This document shows positions 1 to 9,101 of a stretch of 64,000 nucleotides of DNA, one piece after another (within the stretch, counting starts at the first letter, position 1; every line of letters begins with the position of its first letter). The notes below the pieces were generated by a model that ran no database searches, was not told the DNA's origin, and was given only the letters and a program-made list of their open reading frames with translations. The stretch is from Tritrichomonas musculus (taxonomy: Eukaryota > Parabasalia > Tritrichomonadida > Tritrichomonadidae), in the NCBI GenBank assembly GCA_039105265.1, contig JAPFFF010000020.1, positions 2,125,001-2,189,000 of the forward strand. Reading direction: 5' to 3'. The position numbers and the translations under genes were made by a program.

Positions 1-2804
1 GCAAGTTTTTTAGCTCGAATTATATTCATTTCCATTCCTTTACCATTCATTAAATGATCAATATAAAATGTATTAAATCTATAATGATTAATCAAAATTC
101 CAATTTGAATTAATGTATTTGCTTGCTCATATTTTTCATTCTCATCATAAAAAATAATTAAATCTGAAAGTAAGTTTTCATTCAATATTCCAGCTGATAA
201 TTCAAAATAGTAATTAAACAACGATATGTGTTCTTTTTCTTTCTCCTCCGCCTCTTCTTCTTCTTCTTCTTCTTCATTATTTTCATTTTCCTGTTCTTTT
301 TTATCTTGTTCTTTTTGTATTTGTTTTTTTAATAATTGAATTAATCGAATTAATGAATCAAAATGGCCTAGATCAGCTGCATTTTTATAATACTGAATAG
401 ATTGCTCTAAATCATGATCTTCTAAATACATACCATAATAATACATTGCTTCAAGATTTTTAGATTCACAGCATTCTTTAATAATCTTTTCAAAATGATC
501 GTTTTCTTTTTTAACCTGCTTTAAAATTATTGCATAATAAAGTTTCCCTCTTAAATTGTTTTGTTTTGCTGATTCTTGTAAATAATGTTCAACAACCTCT
601 GCATTATACCCAGAATCATTAAAATTCATAACTGATAGTGCATAACGCCATTGTGCTTCTGAATCTCCATTATCGGCAGCTGTTTTAAAATATTTTTCTG
701 ATAGAGAGTAATTAATAGGAAAATTATTATCACCATAAAAATAGGATTTTGCAATATACAATGCTCTTTTTACATTAGTAGGTTTTTCAATAGGATACAA
801 AATTCTTTCAGAAAAAAATTGCTTAACATTTTTCTCCCATTCAAAAGTTTCTTGATATTTTAAGAACATACTTTGATTTTTATTATCATCATCAGAAATT
901 ATTGATTTATTAACTTTGGATAATTCTAACTTATATAAATGAAAGTTTTTGAAATTATTATCAATGAAATAATTAATTTTTGGAAAAATAAATGAATCGT
1001 TCGGAATCATTGATTCAAATGATTGAAGATAATTTTCAAACAAATCATTTATTTCAAATTTTACCAAATAAGATCTCCATACATGTTTTCTCAATATACC
1101 ATCAATTATTTCCCCTTTTAAAGAACCGTTATCAGCAGCAAGTTTAAAGCATTTTCGTGCTTTTCTTAAATTTTGAGGGAACATTAATCCATTTAAATAT
1201 AGAAATCCGAGAAGAGTCATTGCATCAGGAGACAATTTTGCTGCTTGTTTATAATAATGAATAGATAATGATCGTATAATTGGAAATCCATTGAATCCTG
1301 TATAAAATGCAAACGCAACATATAACATTGATAAAACATCTTTGCCTTCTTTTGCATTATTATATATTTTTTGCTGACTTTCTGGAAGATTTTGAATAAA
1401 GTCATCATTTGTTAGTTTTGATAGTATGATTTTAAATTTCATCAGATTAACTAATGCAATTGTTTGATCATTTGCATTTGAAATTGAATCTAATATTTTT
1501 AATGCTTTCTCATAATTAATTGGTAAAATATCATTTTTAATATATTGAATTGCTAATTCTATTTTCCCTTCATTGGATTGTTTAGATTCTTCCTTTAAAT
1601 AGTCAATAGCTTTAATTCTAATAGCTTCTATTTTATAATTCAATTTTTTTGTTTCTTCATCAAAATAAAATATTTGATTTTTTTGTTTTTCAAGTTTTTT
1701 TATTTGTGTCATCAAATATTTATAAATTTCTAAATAATTATTAATGCAAACTTCTTTCCAATTTGGTATAATCAATGATATATCTTCATTATATAAATAT
1801 CTTATTTGTTTATGAGATAATGGTTCACAAATTAAATTTAATGGTCTAATATAAAATTCAGGAAGTGAGTTCAAAATAAAAAGATGTTTATCTTTTAATC
1901 TTTTTTGCTTTTCTTCTATTTTTTCTATTTGGCTTTTACTCAATTTTGGTGTCTGCTTTTTTCTAACATTTCTATTTCTTAAAAAGTAAAAAACAATTTG
2001 TTCAATTGAATCAAAATCACGAATTTTGTCAATTTTTTTTGATATAAAATCATCAAAGATTAGAATGTCTTGTAAATCAAGAATTTCAAAAGTTCGTTGA
2101 ATAGATGGAAGACGATAGATCGCATCATTACCTCGAAAAGAATTATTTTTAAAAAAATTAAGAAAATCATCAAATGTTGGCAAATTTTGTTTTGTTTTGT
2201 TTTTAAATTTGTATATTAAAGCTTTTAGTTTATCATTAATTGGAATTGTTGGATCTTCATCAATTTTTTTCTTTATGATTTGTTGCATTAAAATAACATA
2301 TTTAATAATCATATCTCTTTCTGTGCATTTGGATTTGTTTTCAAAATCAATGTAATCAAAAATCTTTGGAAAAAATGTTTTATCGAATATTATCGAATTG
2401 AATGAAATATTATTAAAATAATAGCCTTTTGCAGATAGATAAGAAAGTCCTGATGCTATTCCAATCAAAATATTTTGTATATTTTCATCAGTTAATTCAA
2501 TGCTATTTATAAAAAGCGGTTCTTGTGAATATTTGTAATATAAATACGGCTTGATAATTGAATATCCTGAAAGATTGATTATCGATGGGTGAATCAGTTC
2601 GGTTGATTTTTCTAAATAATTAATGAAAGAATTTTTTGTTTTAGGGGAAAAATTTTCAGCTTTTTTTACAAGATAAAATAATTGGTCAGAATCTCTTTGT
2701 TGAGCAATAAAATAAATTTGGCCAGGGTCTTCAAGTTTTTTTGTATCAAACGTTTCACTGTCAAAAACATGAATTGGATCAACAATTACTTGTTTTGTTT
2801 TCAT
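1..2804 (-). CDS. Degenerate protein kinase with Sel1-like repeats (partial, runs off the left edge)
   Basis: I translated the minus strand from the ATG at 2804, and the frame stays open to the window edge (about 934 codons, C-terminus missing). The N-terminal 250 residues align loosely with a kinase domain, but the catalytic loop reads YYFNNISFNSIIF where HRDLKxxN is expected, and the DFG position reads DYI, so it is probably a pseudokinase. The rest is helical with Sel1/TPR-like motifs such as ARKCFKLAADNGS, SEKYFKTAADNGDSEAQ and SIQYYKNAADLGH. A Glu-rich stretch (EEEEEEEEEEE) lies near the visible C-terminus. Kinase plus Sel1 proteins form a large family in trichomonads, probably cytosolic scaffolds; that role is inferred. 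The gene is divergent from the membrane-protein gene at 3254. Confidence 0.8.
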   Translation of the reverse strand, partial: MKTKQVIVDPIHVFDSETFDTKKLEDPGQIYFIAQQRDSDQLFYLVKKAENFSPKTKNSFINYLEKSTELIHPSIINLSGYSIIKPYLYYKYSQEPLFINSIELTDENIQNILIGIASGLSYLSAKGYYFNNISFNSIIFDKTFFPKIFDYIDFENKSKCTERDMIIKYVILMQQIIKKKIDEDPTIPINDKLKALIYKFKNKTKQNLPTFDDFLNFFKNNSFRGNDAIYRLPSIQRTFEILDLQDILIFDDFISKKIDKIRDFDSIEQIVFYFLRNRNVRKKQTPKLSKSQIEKIEEKQKRLKDKHLFILNSLPEFYIRPLNLICEPLSHKQIRYLYNEDISLIIPNWKEVCINNYLEIYKYLMTQIKKLEKQKNQIFYFDEETKKLNYKIEAIRIKAIDYLKEESKQSNEGKIELAIQYIKNDILPINYEKALKILDSISNANDQTIALVNLMKFKIILSKLTNDDFIQNLPESQQKIYNNAKEGKDVLSMLYVAFAFYTGFNGFPIIRSLSIHYYKQAAKLSPDAMTLLGFLYLNGLMFPQNLRKARKCFKLAADNGSLKGEIIDGILRKHVWRSYLVKFEINDLFENYLQSFESMIPNDSFIFPKINYFIDNNFKNFHLYKLELSKVNKSIISDDDNKNQSMFLKYQETFEWEKNVKQFFSERILYPIEKPTNVKRALYIAKSYFYGDNNFPINYSLSEKYFKTAADNGDSEAQWRYALSVMNFNDSGYNAEVVEHYLQESAKQNNLRGKLYYAIILKQVKKENDHFEKIIKECCESKNLEAMYYYGMYLEDHDLEQSIQYYKNAADLGHFDSLIRLIQLLKKQIQKEQDKKEQENENNEEEEEEEEAEEKEKEHISLFNYYFELSAGILNENLLSDLIIFYDENEKYEQANTLIQIGILINHYRFNTFYIDHLMNGKGMEMNIIRAKKL

Positions 2805-3253
2805 TTTTTTTGAAAACTTAAAAAAAGCAAATTTTTCTATAACTTGCTTCAATATTCAGTAAATTATTATGAGAATAATACTAATAATAAAAATGCATTT
2901 ATCGTTTTTATTGTAAAACTTTATTAAATTTAAATACATTAATTAAACATAAAACATATATTATAATATTATTATTTGAATTTTTTAATTAAATATATTT
3001 ATGATTTTGTGGGATGATAAGTTTATTATTTTGAATCAAAAAGATTGAAAACAATATTGAAATTATGCATATTTAAATATATTTTTATATACATGATATA
3101 TTAAATTATTTATTAGTTATATGTTTTTTATAAATATGTATATTAATTAGAAATAAATTATAATAAATATAAATATGTTATTTAATAGAATATACTTATT
3201 TTATTATTTGAGAGTAAAATTTAATTTTTAAGTTGCCCATTTATACGTTTTCA
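2805..3253. promoter_or_regulatory. Shared upstream region of two divergent genes
   Basis: This AT-rich stretch of 449 bp separates divergent start codons at 2804 (minus) and 3254 (plus), so it should hold both promoters. I see no clear core-promoter motif and no conserved RNA or ORF in it. Confidence 0.35.
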
Positions 3254-5779
3254 ATGAGTCAAAGTGTAATAAACGATGAAAATTCAACTGATTATGAATT
3301 AATCTCATCTACTAGTGGATTAGATGTAATTTTCGATGAGATTGATCATGGTTCATTATTCAATCAAATAAATCAATCGATTGATAGAAGAAAAATTAAA
3401 GAAATTTATCATACTCCTGTTAAAAGGAAAAAATATAAATGCGATTTTGATGTTATTACCGACAAATTTTTCGATTTTATAGGGTTTGTATATTTAATTG
3501 TTAATATTATTTTGGAATTAACAATTGGAATTATTATAATTGTAATATCGACAATTAGTTTATATGCCGTTTTAATCATGTATTATGTTTTTTTTATTTC
3601 TTCTATTATTTCTTACATAATGGCACCTTTATATACAAGTTTATCGCATGATTGGGTAAACTTTTTTTTTTCTTTTGCTCAAGTTATATTGGCATCTCCG
3701 CTTATTGCTTTTTATATATTTTTTATTATAAAATCGATTATTGAATTTGGAAATATTATTATAAAAATTCCAACTTTTATAAAAAATATTGCTAATTCTC
3801 TTGGAAAAGAAAGCAAAAAGGAATTTATTAATTTTTTTTCAACGTTATTTTCAAATAACTACAAACCATTTTTTGATACTTTTAAGTTTTTTGATATATT
3901 TTTTAGATATATTGGAAATTCTATTTCTTTATGTTTATACTTGGGATTTGGTTACCTTTTATTTTTCAAAGACAAATGGATTATTTTAAATGGAGCATTA
4001 AATCACATACTAGTTGTGGTCATGATTATTATTTTATTATTTCCATCATATATATTTTTTTTTCAAACTCTGTTAAATAAAAAAAGTAAAAATATACAAT
4101 GCATAACAAAAATTATTAGATTTATAAACACATATCTCAAAATACAGAAAGAAAAATCGAGTGATTCAAGTGAACCCAGTAATTCAACTGATATGATATT
4201 TAAGGAATTAGAAACAAGCGAAGAATATTTATCTGATAATTGCTTTTTAAATTTATTTCGGATAGGTGTTGATGCATTAAATAAATCATCTTCATCATCA
4301 TCATCTTCTTCTTCTTCTTCAAATGAAATAGATGAATATGAAATATATCCAGAAATTCCAGTTTTAATAATTTGTCAAATATATCTAAGAATTTTATTAA
4401 ATTTATTTAACGTATTTATTCATCTCAAAAAAATAGCTCTATTATTCACTAAGTTTTCAACTGGCAAAAGTTTTTTTCCATTATATTTTTATTCAACAGA
4501 GATTGCTTTTGACAGGCACAGACAATTACGAAAAATGATATGTATGCTTATATTCTTTGTATTAAATTTGGCTATAATTATATATGATGCTATTCAATTG
4601 GTCAATGATTATTCTGGTTATATGTTAGCTTCGATCATTATCCGTTTTTTTCTTGTTCCACTTTTTTCATATTATAATATTATTACAGTATTCTTTCATA
4701 AAGCAAAAGACAAAACATTAAGAATAGTCAATTATGTCTCAATAATATTCACAGTTTTTACAATATTTGCAATAATTGCTTGTTCTATATTTATTAGCAT
4801 TTATCAATCTGAATATAGATTTAAAAGTTTAGAATACCAACCACCTAATAATAATATCACAACAGTTAATGAAAAGAAAATCACACATCCTATTTGTGCT
4901 TATCAAGTATTTAATATATCTGCATTTGATGCTTTTGGTTTTGCACTTGGTGGATATGATATTAAACATAATGAAACTATATTTGATAATCAAATGAAAA
5001 TATTCTTTGGAGAAAATTACTCAAGTCATATTACATATACTGTTTATGAACTTGACAAATATTTTCTTTTCTTAAAATATTATGATTCATTAACAAATAC
5101 ACATGTTTTTGCATTTAGAGGTTTTAATTCAGGTCCAGAAATTGCTTTTCAACTTGAATTATTTGCTGCTGAATATGTAATTCCATTTTTTGAAGACAAC
5201 GTTCCTTTCTTATCATTTATTAATGAAAATTGGCTGAGTTTTTATACAGATTTTTTAAATGCTTTTGGATTAAGATTTTTTAGTAATGGGAACTTGATTG
5301 TTAAATATGTTAATTCAATTAGAAAAATTTATGATCAATTAAATATAAGCCAAAATGAAAATGTTCTTTTCACAGGAATAAATTGTGGTGGCGTTATTGC
5401 AAAAATCTCGGGGACTTTATTATATCAAAGATCAATATCATTTATAAGTTTTCCTATTGAATTAGATTTCTTACAAAATTGGTTCCATTACTCGTTATCT
5501 GATGCAAGTCTTGTAACAAACGTATTTAATGTTGAATCATTTTTTTCAGTTCCTGACACACAATATGCTAATAATATCGGAATCGATACGCCTGCATATC
5601 AAAAATCAAAATACTGCACATCTGACTTTTGTGAAATGTTTTCAAAATTAGATAATGTTTATAAAACATTTTGTTCAATGTCAGAAATCTGCGGTAAAGG
5701 AAATCAATTTGATTATTATTGTCAAAAAACCATTGGGGAGAAATATGTTAGAATAATACGTGAAAATTTAAAAAGATGA
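3254..5779 (+). CDS. Multipass membrane protein with a degenerate lipase (class 3)-like C-terminal domain
   Basis: I place the start at the ATG at 3254 (MSQSVINDENSTDY); an in-frame TTG lies 21 nt upstream. The N-terminal two thirds hold several long hydrophobic segments, at about residues 70-150, 220-265 and 400-520. They are separated by a soluble loop with a run of 12-13 serines near residue 350. The last 270 residues resemble an alpha/beta-hydrolase of the fungal lipase type: a strand FAFRGFN, then a nucleophile-elbow-like GINCGG near residue 710. In active enzymes that elbow reads GHSLGG, so the serine position is Asn here and lipase activity is doubtful. Trichomonads carry families of such membrane lipase-like proteins. 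The gene is divergent from the Sel1 gene and is followed by a minisatellite. Confidence 0.7.
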   Translation: MSQSVINDENSTDYELISSTSGLDVIFDEIDHGSLFNQINQSIDRRKIKEIYHTPVKRKKYKCDFDVITDKFFDFIGFVYLIVNIILELTIGIIIIVISTISLYAVLIMYYVFFISSIISYIMAPLYTSLSHDWVNFFFSFAQVILASPLIAFYIFFIIKSIIEFGNIIIKIPTFIKNIANSLGKESKKEFINFFSTLFSNNYKPFFDTFKFFDIFFRYIGNSISLCLYLGFGYLLFFKDKWIILNGALNHILVVVMIIILLFPSYIFFFQTLLNKKSKNIQCITKIIRFINTYLKIQKEKSSDSSEPSNSTDMIFKELETSEEYLSDNCFLNLFRIGVDALNKSSSSSSSSSSSSNEIDEYEIYPEIPVLIICQIYLRILLNLFNVFIHLKKIALLFTKFSTGKSFFPLYFYSTEIAFDRHRQLRKMICMLIFFVLNLAIIIYDAIQLVNDYSGYMLASIIIRFFLVPLFSYYNIITVFFHKAKDKTLRIVNYVSIIFTVFTIFAIIACSIFISIYQSEYRFKSLEYQPPNNNITTVNEKKITHPICAYQVFNISAFDAFGFALGGYDIKHNETIFDNQMKIFFGENYSSHITYTVYELDKYFLFLKYYDSLTNTHVFAFRGFNSGPEIAFQLELFAAEYVIPFFEDNVPFLSFINENWLSFYTDFLNAFGLRFFSNGNLIVKYVNSIRKIYDQLNISQNENVLFTGINCGGVIAKISGTLLYQRSISFISFPIELDFLQNWFHYSLSDASLVTNVFNVESFFSVPDTQYANNIGIDTPAYQKSKYCTSDFCEMFSKLDNVYKTFCSMSEICGKGNQFDYYCQKTIGEKYVRIIRENLKR

Positions 5780-6006
5780 TGAAGATTAACTTAGAAAAAA
5801 AAAAGGCAAGCTATATTAAAAAATACACAACAAGATTAAATTTTATTATTTTTTTATTTTTTTAGATCTCATTTTATTAAAAATATACGTATATTCATTT
5901 TAGCAAATTTGATTTGTTTATAATAACGATATAAAATCGGCGATAACTTGAAACAAACTATAATTGAATGAGTTTATTTGATGACAATCGATTTGAAATT
6001 AAAACA

Positions 6007-6640
6007 ATATGCCAGCTGTTCACTGACAGTTGGGTAGTTAATAATAGTTGTTTTAAAACAATTTGCCGGCTGTTCACTGACAGTTGGATAGTTAATAATA
6101 GTTGTTTTAAAACAATTTGCCGGATGTTCACTGACTGTTAGATAGTTAATAATAATTGTTTTAAAACAATTTGCCGGATGTTCACTGACAGTTGGGTAGT
6201 TAATAATAATTGTTTTAAAACAATTTGCCGGATGTTCACTGACAGTTGGGTAGTTAATAATAATTGTTTTAAAACAATTTGCCGGATGTTCACTGACAGT
6301 TGGATAGTTAATAATAGTTGTTTTAAAACAATATGCCGGATGTTCACTGACAGTTGGGTAGTTAATAATAATTGTTTTAAAACAATTTGCCGGATGTTCA
6401 CTGACAGTTGGGTAGTTAATAATAATTGTTTTAAAACAATTTGCCGGATGTTCACTGACTGTTGGGTAGTTAATAATAGTTGTTTTAAAACAATATGCCG
6501 GCTGTTCACTGACAGTTGGATAGTTAATAATAGTTGTTTTAAAACAATTTGCCGGCTGTTCACTGACTGTTGGGTAGTTAATAATAGTTGTTTTAAAACA
6601 ATTTGCCGGCTGTTCACTGACTGTTGGGTAGTTAATAATT
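6007..6640. repeat. 54-bp minisatellite, about 12 copies
   Basis: The TTCACTGAC core recurs at 6018, 6072, 6126 and every 54 bp to 6612. Each unit contains the perfect 14-bp palindrome TTGTTTTAAAACAA. Because 54 is a multiple of three, long frames stay open on both strands (plus 6178-6810, minus 6138-6701). These look like by-products of the repeat and not genes: the frames share a repeating peptide, and units vary at only a few positions. Confidence 0.9.
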
Positions 6641-6732
6641 CTTTTTGTAATGTAAAATTACTTCGCATACAAGTTGATACTTGGTACTTATGGCTTTTCA
6701 TAAATATAAATTGCTATTTATCAAAGGATCAC

Positions 6733-6890
6733 TTGAAAATTGGACAAAAATTATTACAATATTGCTTCAATCATGAAGGCTCTCCATTCAAAAGGAATCA
6801 TTTTTCTTGATTTACTATAATAAAACATTTGTTTAGATGAAAATAGTGAGCCTCTGACTTCAAGTTTTCATCTTGACAAATTTATGGTAA
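6733..6890 (+). pseudogene. Relic of a TKL-like kinase catalytic-loop region
   Basis: The stretch at about 6760-6860 matches the catalytic-loop region of the intact kinase at 8134-8270 almost base for base in places (for example ATTGCTTC, then TCCATTCAAAAGGAATCAT, then GTTTAGATGAAAATA). It has small insertions and substitutions and no open frame through the match. It is a fragment of a paralogous host kinase left directly behind the minisatellite. The remainder of 6891-7101 is AT-rich and probably holds the promoter of the next gene. Confidence 0.7.
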
Positions 6891-7101
6891 ATGATATCAT
6901 TTTTTATTGTATTAATTAATATGATTTAAAATATAATAAGCAGAAAATGATTTTTTATTTATTAAAATGATTTAAAATATAGCAAAATTTACCAAAATCA
7001 TATTTGTTGAATTTATTTATTAATAAAATAAAAAAATAAAAAGATAATTTAATTTTATTTTATTTTAAAATTTTTGTCATAATTTTCAAATTATAAAAAG
7101 T

Positions 7102-8676
7102 ATGGCATCTGACAGCATTCTTTATAATATTAACAGATTGCTTGGCCAAATTAGCGGAATTGCAGCTAAAATATCTATAAATTACTTAAGTCAAAACATA
7201 CAAGAAGCCATTTTACATGAAGAATTTTTTACAATTGATTATTCGAAATTTGGCGAAAGAATAATCAATGAATCCACGATCTCAGATGAAAAAAAGGATA
7301 AGATTCGCGAAAAATTCAAAAATCCACCAAAAATAATTAAACCACCGCCAAAAGAAGTAAAGGAAGAAAAAATTATAGTAAAAAAAGTTGAATCTCCAGA
7401 ATATCATGATTTCCTAACATATTATCTTGAAAATAAAAAACAGGGTCAAATCAAATATTCTGAAATCACGACAGTTAGAGATTTACTTATTAAACTTCAA
7501 AATGAAACAAACCAAGAATACGAAAATGAGAAACTTATCCCAGATTTTGATGATAATTATTGTGTATACTTAAAATGTAAAAAATTAGATGACGATGTCG
7601 TTCTTAAAGATTACATTGATGAACTTGAAACGTTTCCACTTTTTATTTCGAATGATCCGACCAAAGCCTATGATTATCATTTATCTAAATTACTTGTCAA
7701 TCTTGATGATTATGATATTCAAGATTATCTAGAATATGATGGTTGGTCAATTTTTTTTAAAGCAATTGATAAAAAAAGAGGAAAACAAGTTATTATTTCT
7801 TCTTTGGTTGATTGGAGAAATATTCGACGAAGAGATTTGTACATTATTCGTGGATTGAATGTTAGTTGCTCCTTGGAAATGGAAGGTATTGGAAAAATCG
7901 TTGGATTTAAGTATCCTCTTAATTTTCGGGAAATTGCGGAACAAGGAATCAGACAAGTCACATATATGAAAAGAAACAAAAAAGAAACAGTTAGCTTGGA
8001 TGGTCCACTTTTTGTATATGATTTTTGTTCAGATAGTTTCGAAACATTTACTCAAGACATTGCAAAATATCTTGACAAAAGAGGACAAGAACATGACACA
8101 ATCAATCCGACTATTCGTAGTAAAATCATCTTTGGTATTGCTTCTATCATGAAAACACTCCATTCAAAAGGAATCATTTATCGTGATTTAAAATTAGAAA
8201 ACGTTTGTTTAGATGAAAATAATGAACCGCTGTTATTTGGTTTTTATCTTGCAAAATATATGACAAATAGCATCGAAATGTCAATGGCAATAGGGTCACC
8301 TGTTTGTATGGCACCAGAATTATTCTTGGATGGTGATGAAACTTATGACTTGTCTGTCGATGTCTTTTCTTATGCAATCTTTCTTTATAAAATCTTTTCA
8401 AATAAAATCGAATTTGAAGATACAAGAATTCGTTCATCACAGCAATATATGATGAAAATTGGTCGTGGAATGAGGCCAAGGAGACCATCAGAAATACCAG
8501 ATCATTATTGGGAACTCATTCAAAAATGTTGGAAGCATGATCCATCAGAACGACCGACATTCGAAGAGATCGTAAATATTTTAAAAGATGATAAATATGC
8601 ACTTGAAGAATATGGAATGAAAACAGATTTAGAAAATCTTCATGAATATCAAGAAAGAATTGAGAACCAAATTTAA
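7102..8676 (+). CDS. TKL-like (pseudo)kinase
   Basis: This 524-residue protein has a kinase domain at about residues 205-505. It keeps YRDLKLENV (HRD-type catalytic loop, Asp and Asn present, near residue 360), an APE motif in CMAPELF (near 404) and the helix-F motif DVFSYAIFLYKI. It departs from active kinases in two places: the DFG motif reads LFG, and the VAIK region reads KQVIISSL with no obvious ATP-binding lysine. It is therefore likely a pseudokinase or weakly active. The 200-residue N-terminus is charged and proline-containing, with no recognised domain. Many trichomonad TKL-like kinases are degenerate in this way. A relic of a paralogue lies just upstream at 6733-6890. The start is the first ATG after an AT-rich leader. 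Confidence 0.8.
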   Translation: MASDSILYNINRLLGQISGIAAKISINYLSQNIQEAILHEEFFTIDYSKFGERIINESTISDEKKDKIREKFKNPPKIIKPPPKEVKEEKIIVKKVESPEYHDFLTYYLENKKQGQIKYSEITTVRDLLIKLQNETNQEYENEKLIPDFDDNYCVYLKCKKLDDDVVLKDYIDELETFPLFISNDPTKAYDYHLSKLLVNLDDYDIQDYLEYDGWSIFFKAIDKKRGKQVIISSLVDWRNIRRRDLYIIRGLNVSCSLEMEGIGKIVGFKYPLNFREIAEQGIRQVTYMKRNKKETVSLDGPLFVYDFCSDSFETFTQDIAKYLDKRGQEHDTINPTIRSKIIFGIASIMKTLHSKGIIYRDLKLENVCLDENNEPLLFGFYLAKYMTNSIEMSMAIGSPVCMAPELFLDGDETYDLSVDVFSYAIFLYKIFSNKIEFEDTRIRSSQQYMMKIGRGMRPRRPSEIPDHYWELIQKCWKHDPSERPTFEEIVNILKDDKYALEEYGMKTDLENLHEYQERIENQI

Positions 8677-9101
8677 TTTATTAAATAAGTTAATTACAAA
8701 GAATTTTTTTTAATTCTCAATAATTTTATTCTTTAAAAATAACAAGTTTTTTAATTAGATTTTTATGATGTAAACTTATTTTTAGAATTTAAAAAATTGA
8801 GTTATAACTCAATTTTTCTGAATAGTATTGAAAAATGAAAATAATCAACTCAATTTTGAAATAAATAATCATTGGTTTTCAAAGAAAAATTGAAAATTGA
8901 GTTATATGCAAAAGAGAAAATCAGTTTAGAATTTGGCTCATGAATATTGAAGAATTAAAAGATTAGGACGAAATCTATAATCTTCAAGATTTATTTATTA
9001 CAAAAAAAAAAAAAAAAAGATTTAAACAAGATCAAATTCTAATTCTAACTCCAAGCATATAAAAAGTCAAATTCAAGCATATATCAATAGATTCTTTTTA
9101 T
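8677..9101. repeat. Intergenic region between convergent genes with a 26-bp perfect palindrome
   Basis: The perfect palindrome lies at 8792-8817 (half-site AAAAATTGAGTTA), and part of the motif (AATTGAGTTATA) recurs near 8890. It sits between the ends of convergent genes, so it could act as a hairpin in either 3' transcript or be a remnant of a small element. A 16-base A run follows at about 9003. Nothing else is recognisable. Confidence 0.5.

Noticed and set aside
6138-6810. Long open frames on both strands through the 54-bp repeat
   Set aside because: The period is a multiple of three, so any stop-free unit gives long frames; both strands are open and neither extends into unique coding sequence.
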